Assembly (NCBI GenBank): GCA_018334095.1
Contig: JAGXTE010000055.1
Span: 1-64,000, forward strand
DNA: 64,000 nt
Direction: 5' to 3'
Source: Nitrosarchaeum sp.
GTDB lineage: Archaea; Thermoproteota; Nitrososphaeria; Nitrososphaerales; Nitrosopumilaceae
Shown here: in pieces, positions 1 through 9,100 of the stretch
Layout of the letters: each line of letters begins with the position of its first letter
Position numbering within the stretch: the stretch's first letter is position 1
The notes under the pieces: generated by a model
What the model saw: the letters and a program-made list of their open reading frames with translations, nothing else
The model's database searches: none
What the model was told of the DNA's origin: nothing
Translations under genes and position numbers: made by a program

Positions 1-20
1 AAATAAAAATAAGAAAAAAG
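1..20 (-). terminator. Oligo-T terminator after ferredoxin gene
   Basis: Read on the minus strand this is a run rich in T directly downstream of the ferredoxin stop codon. Archaeal RNA polymerase commonly terminates at such T tracts without a hairpin. I see no stem-loop. The assignment comes from composition and position only. Confidence 0.4.
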
Positions 21-40
21 TGTGTGCTAAAAGATTCTGC

Positions 41-343
41 TTATAGTGCAGCGTCTTCTGCCCAACCTTTGATGAAGATACCGTTTTTGTGAAGAGGTAC
101 TGGTTGTCCAGCTGTGTAATTCATTGGTCTCATCCAAAAGATTGATTTTGTTGGGCATACACCGATGCATGCACCATCAGAAATACATCTTTCTGGATAA
201 AATACAAATGCTTTACCTCTCTTCCAGCCTTCAACAGGTTTTACTCTAAGGACATCAGGACCAAGAGTTGTACAGATTTCTACACATAGTGCACATCCGA
301 TACATCTTTGTTCGTCAATGTCTGGAAGTATTGCTATTGGCAT
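41..343 (-). CDS. Ferredoxin-type protein with two Fe-S cluster motifs
   Basis: Small (100 aa) cytoplasmic electron carrier of the bacterial-type dicluster ferredoxin family. The first motif is canonical, with Cys14, 17, 20 and 24. The second has Cys53, 59 and 63, but the position of the second cysteine is Asp56 (C-x2-D-x2-C-x3-CP). Asp at this position is known from 7Fe ferredoxins and from Asp-ligated clusters, so one cluster may be [3Fe-4S] or a labile [4Fe-4S]. There is no signal peptide. The ATG start lies 29 nt from a TATA-like box, so the mRNA is probably leaderless. The gene stands alone and its redox partner cannot be told from the context. Confidence 0.9.
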   Translation of the reverse strand: MPIAILPDIDEQRCIGCALCVEICTTLGPDVLRVKPVEGWKRGKAFVFYPERCISDGACIGVCPTKSIFWMRPMNYTAGQPVPLHKNGIFIKGWAEDAAL

Positions 344-368
344 TACAACATAATGTCTGCTTGGTTGC

Positions 369-376
369 TATTTAAA
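369..376 (-). promoter_or_regulatory. TATA box of ferredoxin gene
   Basis: On the minus strand this reads TTTAAATA, centred about 29 nt before the ferredoxin ATG at 343. That is the normal TATA-to-start distance for a leaderless archaeal gene. The rest of the 344-471 interval shows nothing else I can assign. Confidence 0.5.
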
Positions 377-471
377 CCATAATCAAAAACCATAACCCTG
401 TTATGAAATTGATCGGAAACAAAACTGCCAAAAATGAAAAAACATCAAGGAAGAAGAATTGTCAGTATAAT

Positions 472-483
472 AAAAAACAAAAA
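472..483 (-). terminator. T-rich terminator after the 70-aa gene
   Basis: Minus-strand T tracts interrupted by one G lie 20-30 nt past the stop codon of the 70-aa gene. They are compatible with archaeal oligo-T termination. No hairpin is visible. Confidence 0.35.
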
Positions 484-502
484 GATAACGTGTGTTACAC
501 GT

Positions 503-715
503 TTATTTTCTCATTGCATCAATTTGACCAGAGGTTACCCAGTCAAGTAATTCAGCTGAAGATGGATTTAGGTCTGCTCTCTGTTTCATCAGATTGTTAA
601 CCCAGATCCAGTTAAGTTGGTTAAGAAGTGGTTTGTTTGCTTCGTCGCCTGCACGTGTTTTAGCAACTACTGCTTGATCTTGTTGTTTTAACCATTCTTG
701 GAAGCTTCTTCCCAT
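503..715 (-). CDS. Small uncharacterised protein (70 aa)
   Basis: Soluble, Gln/Asn/Leu-rich protein with no signal peptide, membrane segment or cysteine. I do not recognise a family. I regard it as real because it has a proper ATG, a TATA-like box about 30 nt upstream, a T tract after the stop, and a sequence that looks like a normal helical protein (three Trp residues, balanced charge). It is divergent from the beta-CASP nuclease gene, with a 113-bp shared promoter region. No function is proposed. Confidence 0.6.
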   Translation of the reverse strand: MGRSFQEWLKQQDQAVVAKTRAGDEANKPLLNQLNWIWVNNLMKQRADLNPSSAELLDWVTSGQIDAMRK

Positions 716-740
716 GAGGATCGAGTCTTAGCTTACACTA

Positions 741-750
741 ATTAAAGCTT
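741..750 (-). promoter_or_regulatory. TATA-like box of the 70-aa gene
   Basis: On the minus strand this reads AAGCTTTAAT, centred about 30 nt before the ATG at 715. Confidence 0.35.
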
Positions 751-797
751 TTGTAGATTCTATGATAAGCATAATGATCGGTTCTATGCTAAGAAGG

Positions 798-804
798 TTT
801 TAAG
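798..804 (+). promoter_or_regulatory. TATA-like box of beta-CASP nuclease gene
   Basis: The sequence TTTTAAG is centred about 28 nt upstream of the TTG start at 829. It supports that start and a leaderless transcript that may continue into the downstream glycosylase gene. Confidence 0.35.
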
Positions 805-828
805 GTAGAGCAAAATTCAATTTATTTC

Positions 829-2094
829 TTGGAGATTAAAGTTTTAGGAGCAGCCAATGAAGTAGGGCGTTCAGGTTTTTTGGTAAATTGTAACGGAACA
901 AATCTGTTATTAGATTATGGAGTATTGTTTGGAAAACGTGGATCGCCACCAGAATATCCACTTCACGTAAAACCAAAAGATCTTGATGCAATCATCATTA
1001 CTCATGCTCACCTAGATCATTCAGGAAATGTACCGTCATTATTTGTCAGTGGAAATACAGATGTTTATGCAACACCGCCAACTTTTGATTTAACAAGATT
1101 ACTCATAGAGGACATGTTAAAAATTACAAAAGATGCTCAGCCATTTGGACAGCCTGAATTAAACAACATGATGCGAAATGCAAAAGAGATAGGATTTAGA
1201 CAAAAAATTACTAAAGGCAATGCAACTTTTGAATTAAGAGAGACAGGACATGTAATTGGAGGAGGTTCTGTACTAGTAGAATCTCAGAAGAAACGACTTT
1301 TCTATACTGGGGATATCAAAACACATGGGTCAAGAATGCTTCGTGAAGCAGATTTGGATATTGGAGACATTGATCTTTTAATCATCGAAAGTACATATTC
1401 ACAAACAGAACAAAAACCCAGAAAAGAATCTGAAAAAGAATTAATCGAATTTGCAAACGAGGTCATGGATAGAAAAGGAGTATTATTTATCCCATCATTT
1501 TCAGTTGAACGTTCTCAAGAAATGGCATGTATTTTGAGAAGTTCAAACTTTAAACACAAAATCATAATGGATGGAATGGCACTAAAAGTAAATGAAATAA
1601 TGTTTAATCATCCAGAATATCTAAGAGATCCAAAAGTGTTTGCAGATGCAATCAATGAGTCAGTTGCAATAAGAGATCATGAAAAAAGAAAGCATGCATT
1701 AGAAGAACCATGTGTTGTTATTTCACCTGCAGGAATGTTAGTAGGAGGTAATGCAACATATTATTTGCAAGAGCTTTCATTTAACAGCAACAATGGAATT
1801 GCACTTGTATCATACCAAGGAGAGGGAACTCCTGGAAAAAAACTACTAGATACAGGAAAAGTATCTACAAGAGGAAAAGATCTAAGAGTTGCTGCGGAAG
1901 TAAAACAGTTTGAATTTTCAGGTCATGCGGATCGAAACGAACTTTTTGAAATAATTGAAAAGATCAAAGGCAATCCCAAAGTTCTAACTGTTCACGGAGA
2001 TTCGGAATCGTGTAAAAAATTTGCTCAAGAAATTCATGAAAAATTTGGGTTTGATACTCATGCGCCAGATGTAAATGAAATAATAACTATCTGA
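829..2094 (+). CDS. Beta-CASP metallo-beta-lactamase RNA nuclease (aCPSF2-like)
   Basis: 421-aa zinc-dependent ribonuclease of the CPSF73/Int11 family. The HxHxDH motif is at residues 59-64. It is followed by the ETGHVIGGGS segment, an IIEST motif, the beta-CASP insertion (SFSVERSQE region), and the C-terminal FSGHAD and VHGD motifs that complete the metal site. The length is that of the short archaeal aCPSF2 form; the N-terminal KH domains of aCPSF1 (about 630 aa) are absent. Likely roles are mRNA 3'-end or 5'-end processing and decay. Start is TTG, chosen because the beta-lactamase fold begins at once (MEIKVLGAANEVGRSG). One base separates the stop from the glycosylase ATG, indicating cotranscription. 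Confidence 0.88.
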   Translation: MEIKVLGAANEVGRSGFLVNCNGTNLLLDYGVLFGKRGSPPEYPLHVKPKDLDAIIITHAHLDHSGNVPSLFVSGNTDVYATPPTFDLTRLLIEDMLKITKDAQPFGQPELNNMMRNAKEIGFRQKITKGNATFELRETGHVIGGGSVLVESQKKRLFYTGDIKTHGSRMLREADLDIGDIDLLIIESTYSQTEQKPRKESEKELIEFANEVMDRKGVLFIPSFSVERSQEMACILRSSNFKHKIIMDGMALKVNEIMFNHPEYLRDPKVFADAINESVAIRDHEKRKHALEEPCVVISPAGMLVGGNATYYLQELSFNSNNGIALVSYQGEGTPGKKLLDTGKVSTRGKDLRVAAEVKQFEFSGHADRNELFEIIEKIKGNPKVLTVHGDSESCKKFAQEIHEKFGFDTHAPDVNEIITI

Positions 2095-2095
2095 G

Positions 2096-2938
2096 ATGAT
2101 AGAGTACAACACAATTAACATAGAAAACACAATAAATAGTGGTCAAGTTTTTCTTTGGAAAAAACAAGATGATTTTTGGTATGGTATTAATGGCCAAGAT
2201 ATTTTAAAAATAAATAATTTCGGAGATGTTGTATCCTATAGTAATAGAAAATATGATTTTTTTAGAAGTAATGATAACATTGAAAAAATAATTAAATCAA
2301 TCTCAAAAGACAAAACAACAAAAATTGCTGTAAAAAGATATCTTGGACTAAGATTGATCAGACAAGATCCATTTCAATGTTTTATATCATTTATTGTTTC
2401 TTCAAATTCCAATATTCAGAAAATTAAATCAAGCCTAGAAAAAATATCAGTAAAATTTGGTACAAAAATTAAATTTGATAATCAAGAATTTTATAGTTTT
2501 CCAGAACCAAAAAAAATAGCAAATGCATCTATTCAAGAAATTCAAAGTTGTGGTGTTGGATATAGAGCAAAATTCATTATTGATGCAGCAAAAATGGTAG
2601 AATCAAAAGAGATAGATTTTGAGCGTCTTAAAAAATTAAATTATCATGATGCAAAAGAGACAATTTTAACTGTACCAGGAATAGGAAACAAAGTTGCAGA
2701 TTGTATTTTATTATTCTCACTTGATAAGACAGAAGCATTTCCATTAGACACTTGGATGATTAGAATTTTAAAGAAATATTATTTGGAAAAATTTGAAATT
2801 GAAACAAAATCAATTACAGAAAAACAATATAACATATTACATGAAAAAATTGTAAAATATTTTGGGCCATATGCTGGGTATGCGCAACAATTTTTGTTTA
2901 AAATGGAAAGAGAAAATTACCAGAAAAAATGGTTGTAA
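2096..2938 (+). CDS. 8-oxoguanine DNA glycosylase/AP lyase (OGG1-like)
   Basis: 280-aa base-excision repair enzyme. The N-terminal region (about 1-75) resembles the OGG_N beta domain. The C-terminal part is an HhH-GPD domain with the hairpin LTVPGIGNKVADC carrying the Schiff-base lysine Lys199, and the catalytic Asp218 in PLDTWM, the same Lys/Asp arrangement as human OGG1. There are no C-terminal Fe-S cysteines, as expected for OGG rather than MutY/Nth. It removes 8-oxoG from DNA and incises the abasic site. ATG follows the nuclease stop by one base, so the pair is likely one transcript. The gene is A-rich. Confidence 0.88.
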   Translation: MIEYNTINIENTINSGQVFLWKKQDDFWYGINGQDILKINNFGDVVSYSNRKYDFFRSNDNIEKIIKSISKDKTTKIAVKRYLGLRLIRQDPFQCFISFIVSSNSNIQKIKSSLEKISVKFGTKIKFDNQEFYSFPEPKKIANASIQEIQSCGVGYRAKFIIDAAKMVESKEIDFERLKKLNYHDAKETILTVPGIGNKVADCILLFSLDKTEAFPLDTWMIRILKKYYLEKFEIETKSITEKQYNILHEKIVKYFGPYAGYAQQFLFKMERENYQKKWL

Positions 2939-2942
2939 ACCC

Positions 2943-2949
2943 TTAAAAT
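2943..2949 (+). promoter_or_regulatory. TATA-like box of tRNA-Arg
   Basis: TTAAAAT is centred 26 nt upstream of the tRNA 5' end, the archaeal spacing. It lies just past the glycosylase stop codon. Confidence 0.4.
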
Positions 2950-2971
2950 GACAATTAATTTTTAGATTCTT

Positions 2972-3046
2972 GGGCTGGTAGCTCAGCTTGGATAGAGTGC
3001 TGGACTTCTAATCCAGTGGTCAAGGGATCGAAGCCCTTCCGGCCCG
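2972..3046 (+). tRNA. tRNA-Arg(TCT)
   Basis: A full cloverleaf can be folded by eye. The 7-bp acceptor stem pairs 2972-2978 with 3039-3045 (GGGCTGG/CCGGCCC, one G-T). The D-arm is GCTC/GAGT, and the anticodon stem CTGGA/TCCAG has loop CTTCTAA. The T-arm is AAGGG/CCCTT. The anticodon TCT is at 3007-3009 and reads AGA/AGG. Discriminator G is at 3046. CCA is not encoded and no intron is present. Confidence 0.95.
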
Positions 3047-3057
3047 TTTTAACAAAA

Positions 3058-3065
3058 TTATTTAT
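3058..3065 (+). promoter_or_regulatory. TATA-like box of the 116-aa gene
   Basis: TTATTTAT is centred about 27 nt upstream of the GTG at 3089, supporting GTG as a leaderless start. Confidence 0.4.
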
Positions 3066-3088
3066 GCAGACTCAAATAGGTTGTTTAC

Positions 3089-3439
3089 GTGAAAGATATA
3101 GAATTTGAGTTGAATCCAAAGGAGATTCATCCAAAGTCAGAGATCAAGGGGACAATTTTTGTATCATACCCAGGTAGATATGACGGAGTAGTAATCAATA
3201 CACAAATTTTAGATTCAAATGAACATATCATTTACAAGTCATATAATGGAAAGAAAATATCACAAAATGTTGCAAGATTATTTATCAACAAAGATGTTAT
3301 GCCTGAAAATAAAGCAGACTTTACAGCAGTAATAGAATTTGAACCAAAAAAGTCACATGAGGTAAAATTCAGAGCATCGATTATTGAACAACATAAAGAA
3401 ATTGAAAGTAAGATAATATTTGCAAAATATTCTATCTAG
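3089..3439 (+). CDS. Uncharacterised beta-rich protein (116 aa)
   Basis: Soluble protein starting with GTG. Alternating hydrophobic/polar segments (IEFELNPKEIHPKSEIKGTI) suggest an all-beta, Ig- or arrestin-like sandwich. I do not recognise a defined family. There are no cysteines, signal peptide or membrane segments. Its 3' end overlaps the convergent cupredoxin gene by 4 nt. A possible scaffold or binding role is only a guess from the fold impression. Confidence 0.65.
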   Translation: MKDIEFELNPKEIHPKSEIKGTIFVSYPGRYDGVVINTQILDSNEHIIYKSYNGKKISQNVARLFINKDVMPENKADFTAVIEFEPKKSHEVKFRASIIEQHKEIESKIIFAKYSI

Positions 3440-3897
3440 AATCTTTGTTTTGTAATTTCCAGTTTACCTTTCATCCATGGATGTGGTTCACAATGATATT
3501 CTATTACCGCAGGTTCGGTGAAAAGAAACTCGTAATCATATCCAGGTTTTATAACACCTTGTGAACCAAAAACACCACTGTAAGAATCTTCAGTTCTGTG
3601 ATCTGGTGTAACTGTATGTGCAGTTGTATCAACATTTTTCCAAATAACTTGATTGTCTATTCCTAGCTGTATGTTAACTAATTTTGGTACAAAATTATCT
3701 TGTTGAGCAGAACTAGCAGAGCCTTCAATCATTTCAATTATAGTCTCTTTGACAGGATGTAAAATATGCTCATCTACAGACGGTTTCAATAAAGATTCTG
3801 GAAGATAAAATGATGTGTAAAAAACTACTCCAACTGATACTCCAATAATTATTGCCATAACCCCAATGCCATATGCATGACTTGATGTTGCACTCAA
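3436..3897 (-). CDS. Membrane-anchored cupredoxin (plastocyanin-like)
   Basis: 153-aa blue-copper electron carrier. One hydrophobic helix near residues 10-31 anchors the domain outside the cytoplasmic membrane. The type 1 copper ligands are visible: His94 (TTAHTV), then Cys136, His139 and Met142 in YHCEPHPWM. It follows the cytochrome b gene on the same strand with a 54-bp gap that holds its own TATA box, so it may be expressed both with and apart from the bc complex. It probably accepts electrons from the Rieske/cytochrome b complex, in place of the cytochrome c used elsewhere. The TTG start is supported by the TATA box 29 nt upstream. Confidence 0.9.
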   Translation of the reverse strand: MSATSSHAYGIGVMAIIIGVSVGVVFYTSFYLPESLLKPSVDEHILHPVKETIIEMIEGSASSAQQDNFVPKLVNIQLGIDNQVIWKNVDTTAHTVTPDHRTEDSYSGVFGSQGVIKPGYDYEFLFTEPAVIEYHCEPHPWMKGKLEITKQRF

Positions 3898-3921
3898 CGA
3901 TTTTTGTAGGTCTTTAGAGTT

Positions 3922-3930
3922 CTTATAAAG
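3922..3930 (-). promoter_or_regulatory. TATA box of cupredoxin gene
   Basis: The minus-strand sequence CTTTATAAG is centred 29 nt before the TTG start at 3897. It lies in the gap between cytochrome b and the cupredoxin, giving the latter an independent promoter. Confidence 0.5.
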
Positions 3931-3951
3931 CTTTTTTAGAATTTTGAAAGA

Positions 3952-5535
3952 CTAGGGTTTTTTTAGATCTGAAGAACCTAAATCTGGAATTGTATTGGCA
4001 CCAACTCCCAAATCAGCTTGAACTTTTGGCGGCGTAATTTGCGGAGCAATTTCTTTTGTTTCTTTCTTGCGTTCATCTATGGATTTTCCTTCTGGAAGTT
4101 TTCCACTCGTTGGAACTGGTTGTGGTAGCTCCTTTGGTTTCTCTTCATGTACAGGTACAGGTGGTGGTGGAGGTGCATTCTTTGCTTGGTTTAATCCATA
4201 TCTGTAAAGATGGAAGAATCCAGCAAACACTATCAAGATAATTCCTATGAAGAATAACGAGATATTTTTCATTCCTGTCAATGCTGCATTATATGCTGCG
4301 ATGTTTAGAAATACTTGAAATGCCAATAGTGCAACAATTAGCCAATTAATCCATTTTTGTGATAGATTAATCGTTGCCACTTTCTTTGGACCCTTATCTT
4401 TTGCAAGTTTAGCTTTTCTTTCAGATTCTTTTGCAAGTTTGATCATCATATATGAGAATCCAAATCCTAGCGGAACTAACAATATCATTACTGTATATAG
4501 AAACACTGGATCAATTACCAAACGCTCTACTAGAGGAATAGTAGTGTCAGATGGAATGTAGAATCCCCAATATGTTGTGACCATGATTTGAGCTATTCCA
4601 GTAATACCAAATGCGGTAATTAATGGACGATCTTTCCATGAGAATTTTTTATATCTATCAATAAATGGAATCAGTAAAAATGACGCAATGAAAAGTCCAG
4701 GCCACAAAACACCTGTAACAAACTTGTCATATTGAGTTCTCAAAAATGCATAGAGTCCTGTAAGATACCATTCAGGCACAGTGATTCCAGGTGGAACTGT
4801 CGGTTCAAACTTGAACCCCATATCAATTGGGAATACACCGCCAGTAATCAGAATCGCACCACCGATTGCCATAACCATTGGTACATCAAACACTAGAAAC
4901 CTTGGAAAGTGTACGGCCATCAATCCAAGCATTACAAGAGGTAAGAGAAACACATGTTGTGCATAAAATCGTAACACAAAGTCTGAAAATCCACTACCAA
5001 ACATCGCATCACGGATTGTCGGTCCTGCTATCGGAATCGATGTGGTAAGAGATGCAGCTATACTAATTGCAAGTTCTGCTCTTTCACTAAAGATAACATC
5101 ATATCCAGTAAATGCTTCTAGAATTGTAACGGTTCCAAGTATTACACCGGTTGCCCATAAAATTTCATTTCTAATTTTGTATCTTCCACTAAAGTATTGA
5201 TAATACATGTGTAAAATTGCTAAAAGCACCATTGCGTTGGAACCATGATAGTGAATATTTCTAATGTGAAAACCAAATGGGACATCATCATTGATGAACT
5301 TGACACTATCCCATGCTCTATCCAACATTGGTTGGTAGTAAAACATCAAAAGTGCACCTGAAATTCCAAGAATTACAAACACAACAAATGTAAGCATTCC
5401 CAAAAATCCAAACGGACTTACAAATCTAGCAGGAAATGAAAATTTAATTGCAGTAAATATTGTTCTGTCTAGTCCATCCCAGAGCCAATAAAAAAAGGCA
5501 ACTGCGCCAGTACGTCTATGAAGCGAAACGGCCAT
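3952..5535 (-). CDS. Cytochrome b of the bc/b6f-type complex (fused b6 + subunit IV)
   Basis: 527-aa polytopic quinol-oxidising subunit. It combines the b6 part and the subunit IV part in one chain. The first haem-ligand His pair (NIH...LLAILH) is spaced 14 residues. The second pair (QHVFLLP...MAVH) is spaced 15, which is the b6-type spacing. The Qo-site PEWY motif is present (VPEWYLTGLY). Two extra membrane helices follow the subunit IV region, and the last ~80 residues are a Pro/Lys-rich tail with a PPPPP run, probably cytoplasmic. ATG 5535 is preferred over TTG 5541 because GGAG precedes it by 9 nt. It overlaps the Rieske gene by 20 nt. Confidence 0.92.
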   Translation of the reverse strand: MAVSLHRRTGAVAFFYWLWDGLDRTIFTAIKFSFPARFVSPFGFLGMLTFVVFVILGISGALLMFYYQPMLDRAWDSVKFINDDVPFGFHIRNIHYHGSNAMVLLAILHMYYQYFSGRYKIRNEILWATGVILGTVTILEAFTGYDVIFSERAELAISIAASLTTSIPIAGPTIRDAMFGSGFSDFVLRFYAQHVFLLPLVMLGLMAVHFPRFLVFDVPMVMAIGGAILITGGVFPIDMGFKFEPTVPPGITVPEWYLTGLYAFLRTQYDKFVTGVLWPGLFIASFLLIPFIDRYKKFSWKDRPLITAFGITGIAQIMVTTYWGFYIPSDTTIPLVERLVIDPVFLYTVMILLVPLGFGFSYMMIKLAKESERKAKLAKDKGPKKVATINLSQKWINWLIVALLAFQVFLNIAAYNAALTGMKNISLFFIGIILIVFAGFFHLYRYGLNQAKNAPPPPPVPVHEEKPKELPQPVPTSGKLPEGKSIDERKKETKEIAPQITPPKVQADLGVGANTIPDLGSSDLKKP

Positions 5536-6124
5536 ATCCAATTACTCCATTGTCATTCACACCCCATGTTGGTGGTAAAACCCATAAAAAGCCATCTGCA
5601 TCAGCTTCAAAATTTAATTGGGCTAATGTATTAGACGGTGCAGCTTGTAATGATGCAGGTCCAGCAAATGCAGTTCCTGTTGTAGGATCATACATACTTC
5701 CATGACAAGGGCATTCTCCTCTCTTTCGTCCTTCTTCAGGCCAGTATTTCCATAAACACCAAAGATGAAGACATACCATACTATATGCTCTAAAAGCTGA
5801 AACGTTTTGTTGTTCTCCTCCAAGTTCTTTTGGCAATCTAATGAACTGCCATTTTCTAAATGCTTCTGCATCAAGTGCAGGATCACCAGTACTTGGATAT
5901 GTAATTACTTCAGAATGGTTAAGCGGAAATGTTTTGACATTGGCTTGAGTGCCATCAGGTAAAATGACTTTAACTTTTTCTAGAGTTGCCTGTGAAGGAT
6001 TTGGCATGAAATTTCCAAATGGAACAAAAGGAGCAAAAGCCAACCCAGTGCCTGCAGCCCCCATTAACTTTAGAAAATCTCTTCTAGATAATCCGCCAGA
6101 CTTTTTTGTCCTCTGCTCAGACAT
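5516..6124 (-). CDS. Rieske iron-sulfur protein
   Basis: 202-aa [2Fe-2S] subunit of the bc-type complex. The N-terminus carries a twin-arginine signal (SRRDFLKLMG, residues 13-22) and a hydrophobic stretch, so it is exported folded by Tat and stays anchored. Box I is CLHLWC (ligands Cys118, His120; disulfide Cys123). Box II is CPCHGS (ligands Cys138, His141; disulfide Cys140). It is the first gene of the operon Rieske-cytochrome b-cupredoxin, with a clear TATA box 30 nt upstream of ATG. It passes electrons from quinol to the downstream carrier, probably the neighbouring cupredoxin. Confidence 0.93.
   Translation of the reverse strand: MSEQRTKKSGGLSRRDFLKLMGAAGTGLAFAPFVPFGNFMPNPSQATLEKVKVILPDGTQANVKTFPLNHSEVITYPSTGDPALDAEAFRKWQFIRLPKELGGEQQNVSAFRAYSMVCLHLWCLWKYWPEEGRKRGECPCHGSMYDPTTGTAFAGPASLQAAPSNTLAQLNFEADADGFLWVLPPTWGVNDNGVIGYGRFAS
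5545..5548 (-). promoter_or_regulatory. Shine-Dalgarno-like site for cytochrome b
   Basis: GGAG on the minus strand lies 9 nt before ATG 5535, inside the 3' end of the Rieske gene. It favours ATG 5535 over the upstream TTG. Confidence 0.4.
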
Positions 6125-6150
6125 TCAAGCTGTCGTACTCGCCAAATTGC

Positions 6151-6157
6151 TTATAAA
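6151..6157 (-). promoter_or_regulatory. TATA box of the Rieske/cytochrome b operon
   Basis: TTTATAA on the minus strand is centred 30 nt upstream of the Rieske ATG, in the 39-bp gap behind the subtilase gene. Confidence 0.5.
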
Positions 6158-6163
6158 CCTTAT

Positions 6164-9100
6164 TCAATTATTTGTTGGTTTTTGTCTAAGAATCAAAAAT
6201 ACAACAACTCCGATCGCAATTCCAACTCCAATACCAATTGATAATCCAACATTAAAAGATGAATTATCAGCATCATCATGAGTAATGATTTGAGAATCAT
6301 TTGTGATTATTTGAGAATCATTTCTGATTATTTGAGAATCATTTCTGATTATTTGAGAATCATTTGTGATTATTTGAGAATCATTTCTGATGACATCAAT
6401 AAATTCAGAATTAGTTTCATTTTTGAAAGTCGACATAATTTCTGTATTATTTAATTGAATTTGTAATGTCTGGTTTTTTGAAGAAATGTTAGAAAATTTA
6501 GCAGCAAGTGTAATTGATTCAGTAGTTTGATTTCCACCAAACAATGTAGTATGAGCTAAAAGAGAATATGTTCCTGTTTGATTAATTGGAACATAAAGTA
6601 TAGTAGAGTTATTATCTTTATTTTTTACCGGGTAGAATCCGCCTCCTTGACTAAAAACAGAATTACCCAACCAATCAAGTGAAGGCCAACCAAGAAAATG
6701 ACCAAATACTCCCGATGGCATATTAGATTGAATTATTTTTCCTTTAGGATCGACAACAAATACGGACAGGTTTGTGTCATCAGATTTCCAAGATAGTTCT
6801 ATGGCTGCTGAATTTATCGTGTTATCAACAATATCAAAATAATACTGTCGCCAGTCACCTGCCATGTATCTATTTGTCATATCAAAAGCGCCTTTGACAT
6901 AACCATTACCATAAAGGATATCATCACTTTGCTTTCCATCAATTAATACAAGTGAATCTTTTTGATTGACTGGTTCTTTAACAACAAATGATACTGGTGC
7001 ATTTACAGTATGATTTTTTCCTTCAAACGATATGAATCCCTGATAATTACCAGTTTGAAAATCACTTGGTGCAATTAACGAGATGTTTAATTTTGCAATA
7101 TCATTTGCAGGAACAGTAATTGTTTCAAACTCGGGCCAAATTACAGACCATTTATCTTTTTGATAATAGCTTGCAGATAATGTATATTCCATCGAAGTTG
7201 AATTTTGTTTTGTATCACCTAGATAGTAGGAGTATCTAGTTGGAGTAGGATATACACCAACAAGTGGAGTTCCTTGAAATTTTTCATTTGGGTCAGAAAT
7301 TCTAAGTTCTTGGACTGTTCCCCAAGATCCAGCTCTGCTAACCATTGATAATTCATTACTAGCTATATTGGTATCGTTGTTTTTATCAATCCAATCATAT
7401 AGATATAATGAAGAAATTTTCATGTCATTAGCATAAAGAGTATCAGTTTTGTTCATAAAATTATCAAATGGAAAATTAAGATTCAATATCATTAACGATG
7501 ATTCAGTTGGAATCGAATTATTATCAAAGAACTCGCCTAACTCTTTAGGATTTTTGACATCAGTTAGTTTAATGTAATTTGGAATAAATGCATCCGATTT
7601 ATTTAGTATGGAATCTTTTTGTTGTACTTTAGTTGTTCCATCATACAGAGTATTTTTGATCAATGATATTGTGGTTGGCTTGATTGATAATTGAATTGGT
7701 TTATCATTTGGATTTTCAATTGTAAAAGTTGTTTTACTAGATTCTCCAGGATGCAATTGACCTGCAAACCAACTTGTCATAGGCATGGTTTTTGTTGGAA
7801 ATTCAAATTTCTCAAATCCCAAAGATGTAGAGTTAATTGCTTCAAGGGGTTGTTTTAAAATTTCTTTGATATTATTGTATGATGCGTCATTGTAAACAAT
7901 AAATTTTCCATCCTCACCGTTTACAAAACTTAATGCAGCACTTGCATCTACTAACCCAGAACCTTGGGTAAAAGGATCATTTTGAAGATCTTTAGCAGTA
8001 GACATTAAAATATTTTTGATTGTAAAAGAATCATATTCTTTTGATTGTTTGTTTAGTCCCTCCATTAGAAGTGCTGCACTTCCAGAAACTAGAGGTGCTG
8101 CCATACTAGTTCCTCCAAATAATGAAAAAGATTCATCCTTTGAATCTTTTTTTGTTTTAATAACATTGGATGGTGTAAAACCATGCGCCCCAATACTCAT
8201 CAAGTCAGGTTTTGGATCACCGATAATTCCTGGCCCTCGACTTGAAAAATCTACTACATGGTTAAAGTGAGAAGTGTCATTACCAAATCTTGGTTGATCC
8301 TTAAACGGACCATAGCCAACAAAGACATTGTTTGTGGTAGCTCCTACAGCTATTCCAAATGGAGATGAGTTAGGCATCCCAATTGTTCCGTATCCGTGTC
8401 CAGAATTTCCAGCACTAGAAACAATTGTTATTCCAGGATAATTATCATCAAGTGAATGAGGTGTAGCAAGTATGCTAAGTATTACAGATAGCACATCCAT
8501 TCCAGGTGCAGAATTAAACGATGGAAAATTTGAGATGCCCCAGCTATTTGAAATTATATCTACTCTTGGTTTTCCAGTAAAATTCCAGCTTTGATCATTA
8601 CTGTCAAAACCAGATAACCATAACCATGCATAAACAGTATCTCCTGCCCACAATGATTTTACAGGTACAATTTTTGCACCAGGTGCAACACCTGTGATTG
8701 TAAACTTGTTTGTATTGTTGTAAATGTCATATGTCTGATTACCTTTTGATGCAATAGAGGAAGTACTTGATGTCCCATGTCCCATAAAATCTGTCATCAC
8801 GCCAAAAAACATTCCTTTGGAATCAAATGCAGGCAATAAAGTTCCGTTAATTGCATTTACTGTTTTATCAATATGAGCAGTTTTGTTTTGAATTACACCG
8901 TAAACATCTAGCACTTGAGCGCCAACTGTCCCTGCACTATAATCTGATTTACCATCACCATTTGAATCATAAACAAGAAATTCTTTTCCACTTCCTAGAA
9001 CAATTGGTTTTTCATCAGTAAAATCAAAATCATATTTTGGCTTCTCTCCAGATTTTAAATCAAATCTAGTATAATCTTCCCAAGAAGTGCTCATGTCAGG

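Noticed and set aside
403-600. 65-aa plus-strand open frame overlapping the 70-aa gene
   Set aside because: Low-complexity Lys/Asn start, no promoter, and antisense to a better supported gene.
5460-5705. 81-aa plus-strand frame across the cytochrome b/Rieske junction
   Set aside because: Mirror frame of strongly supported Rieske and cytochrome b coding sequence.
6284-6388. Tandem repeats as a possible CRISPR array
   Set aside because: Units are contiguous 21-mers without spacers and encode an in-frame protein repeat.
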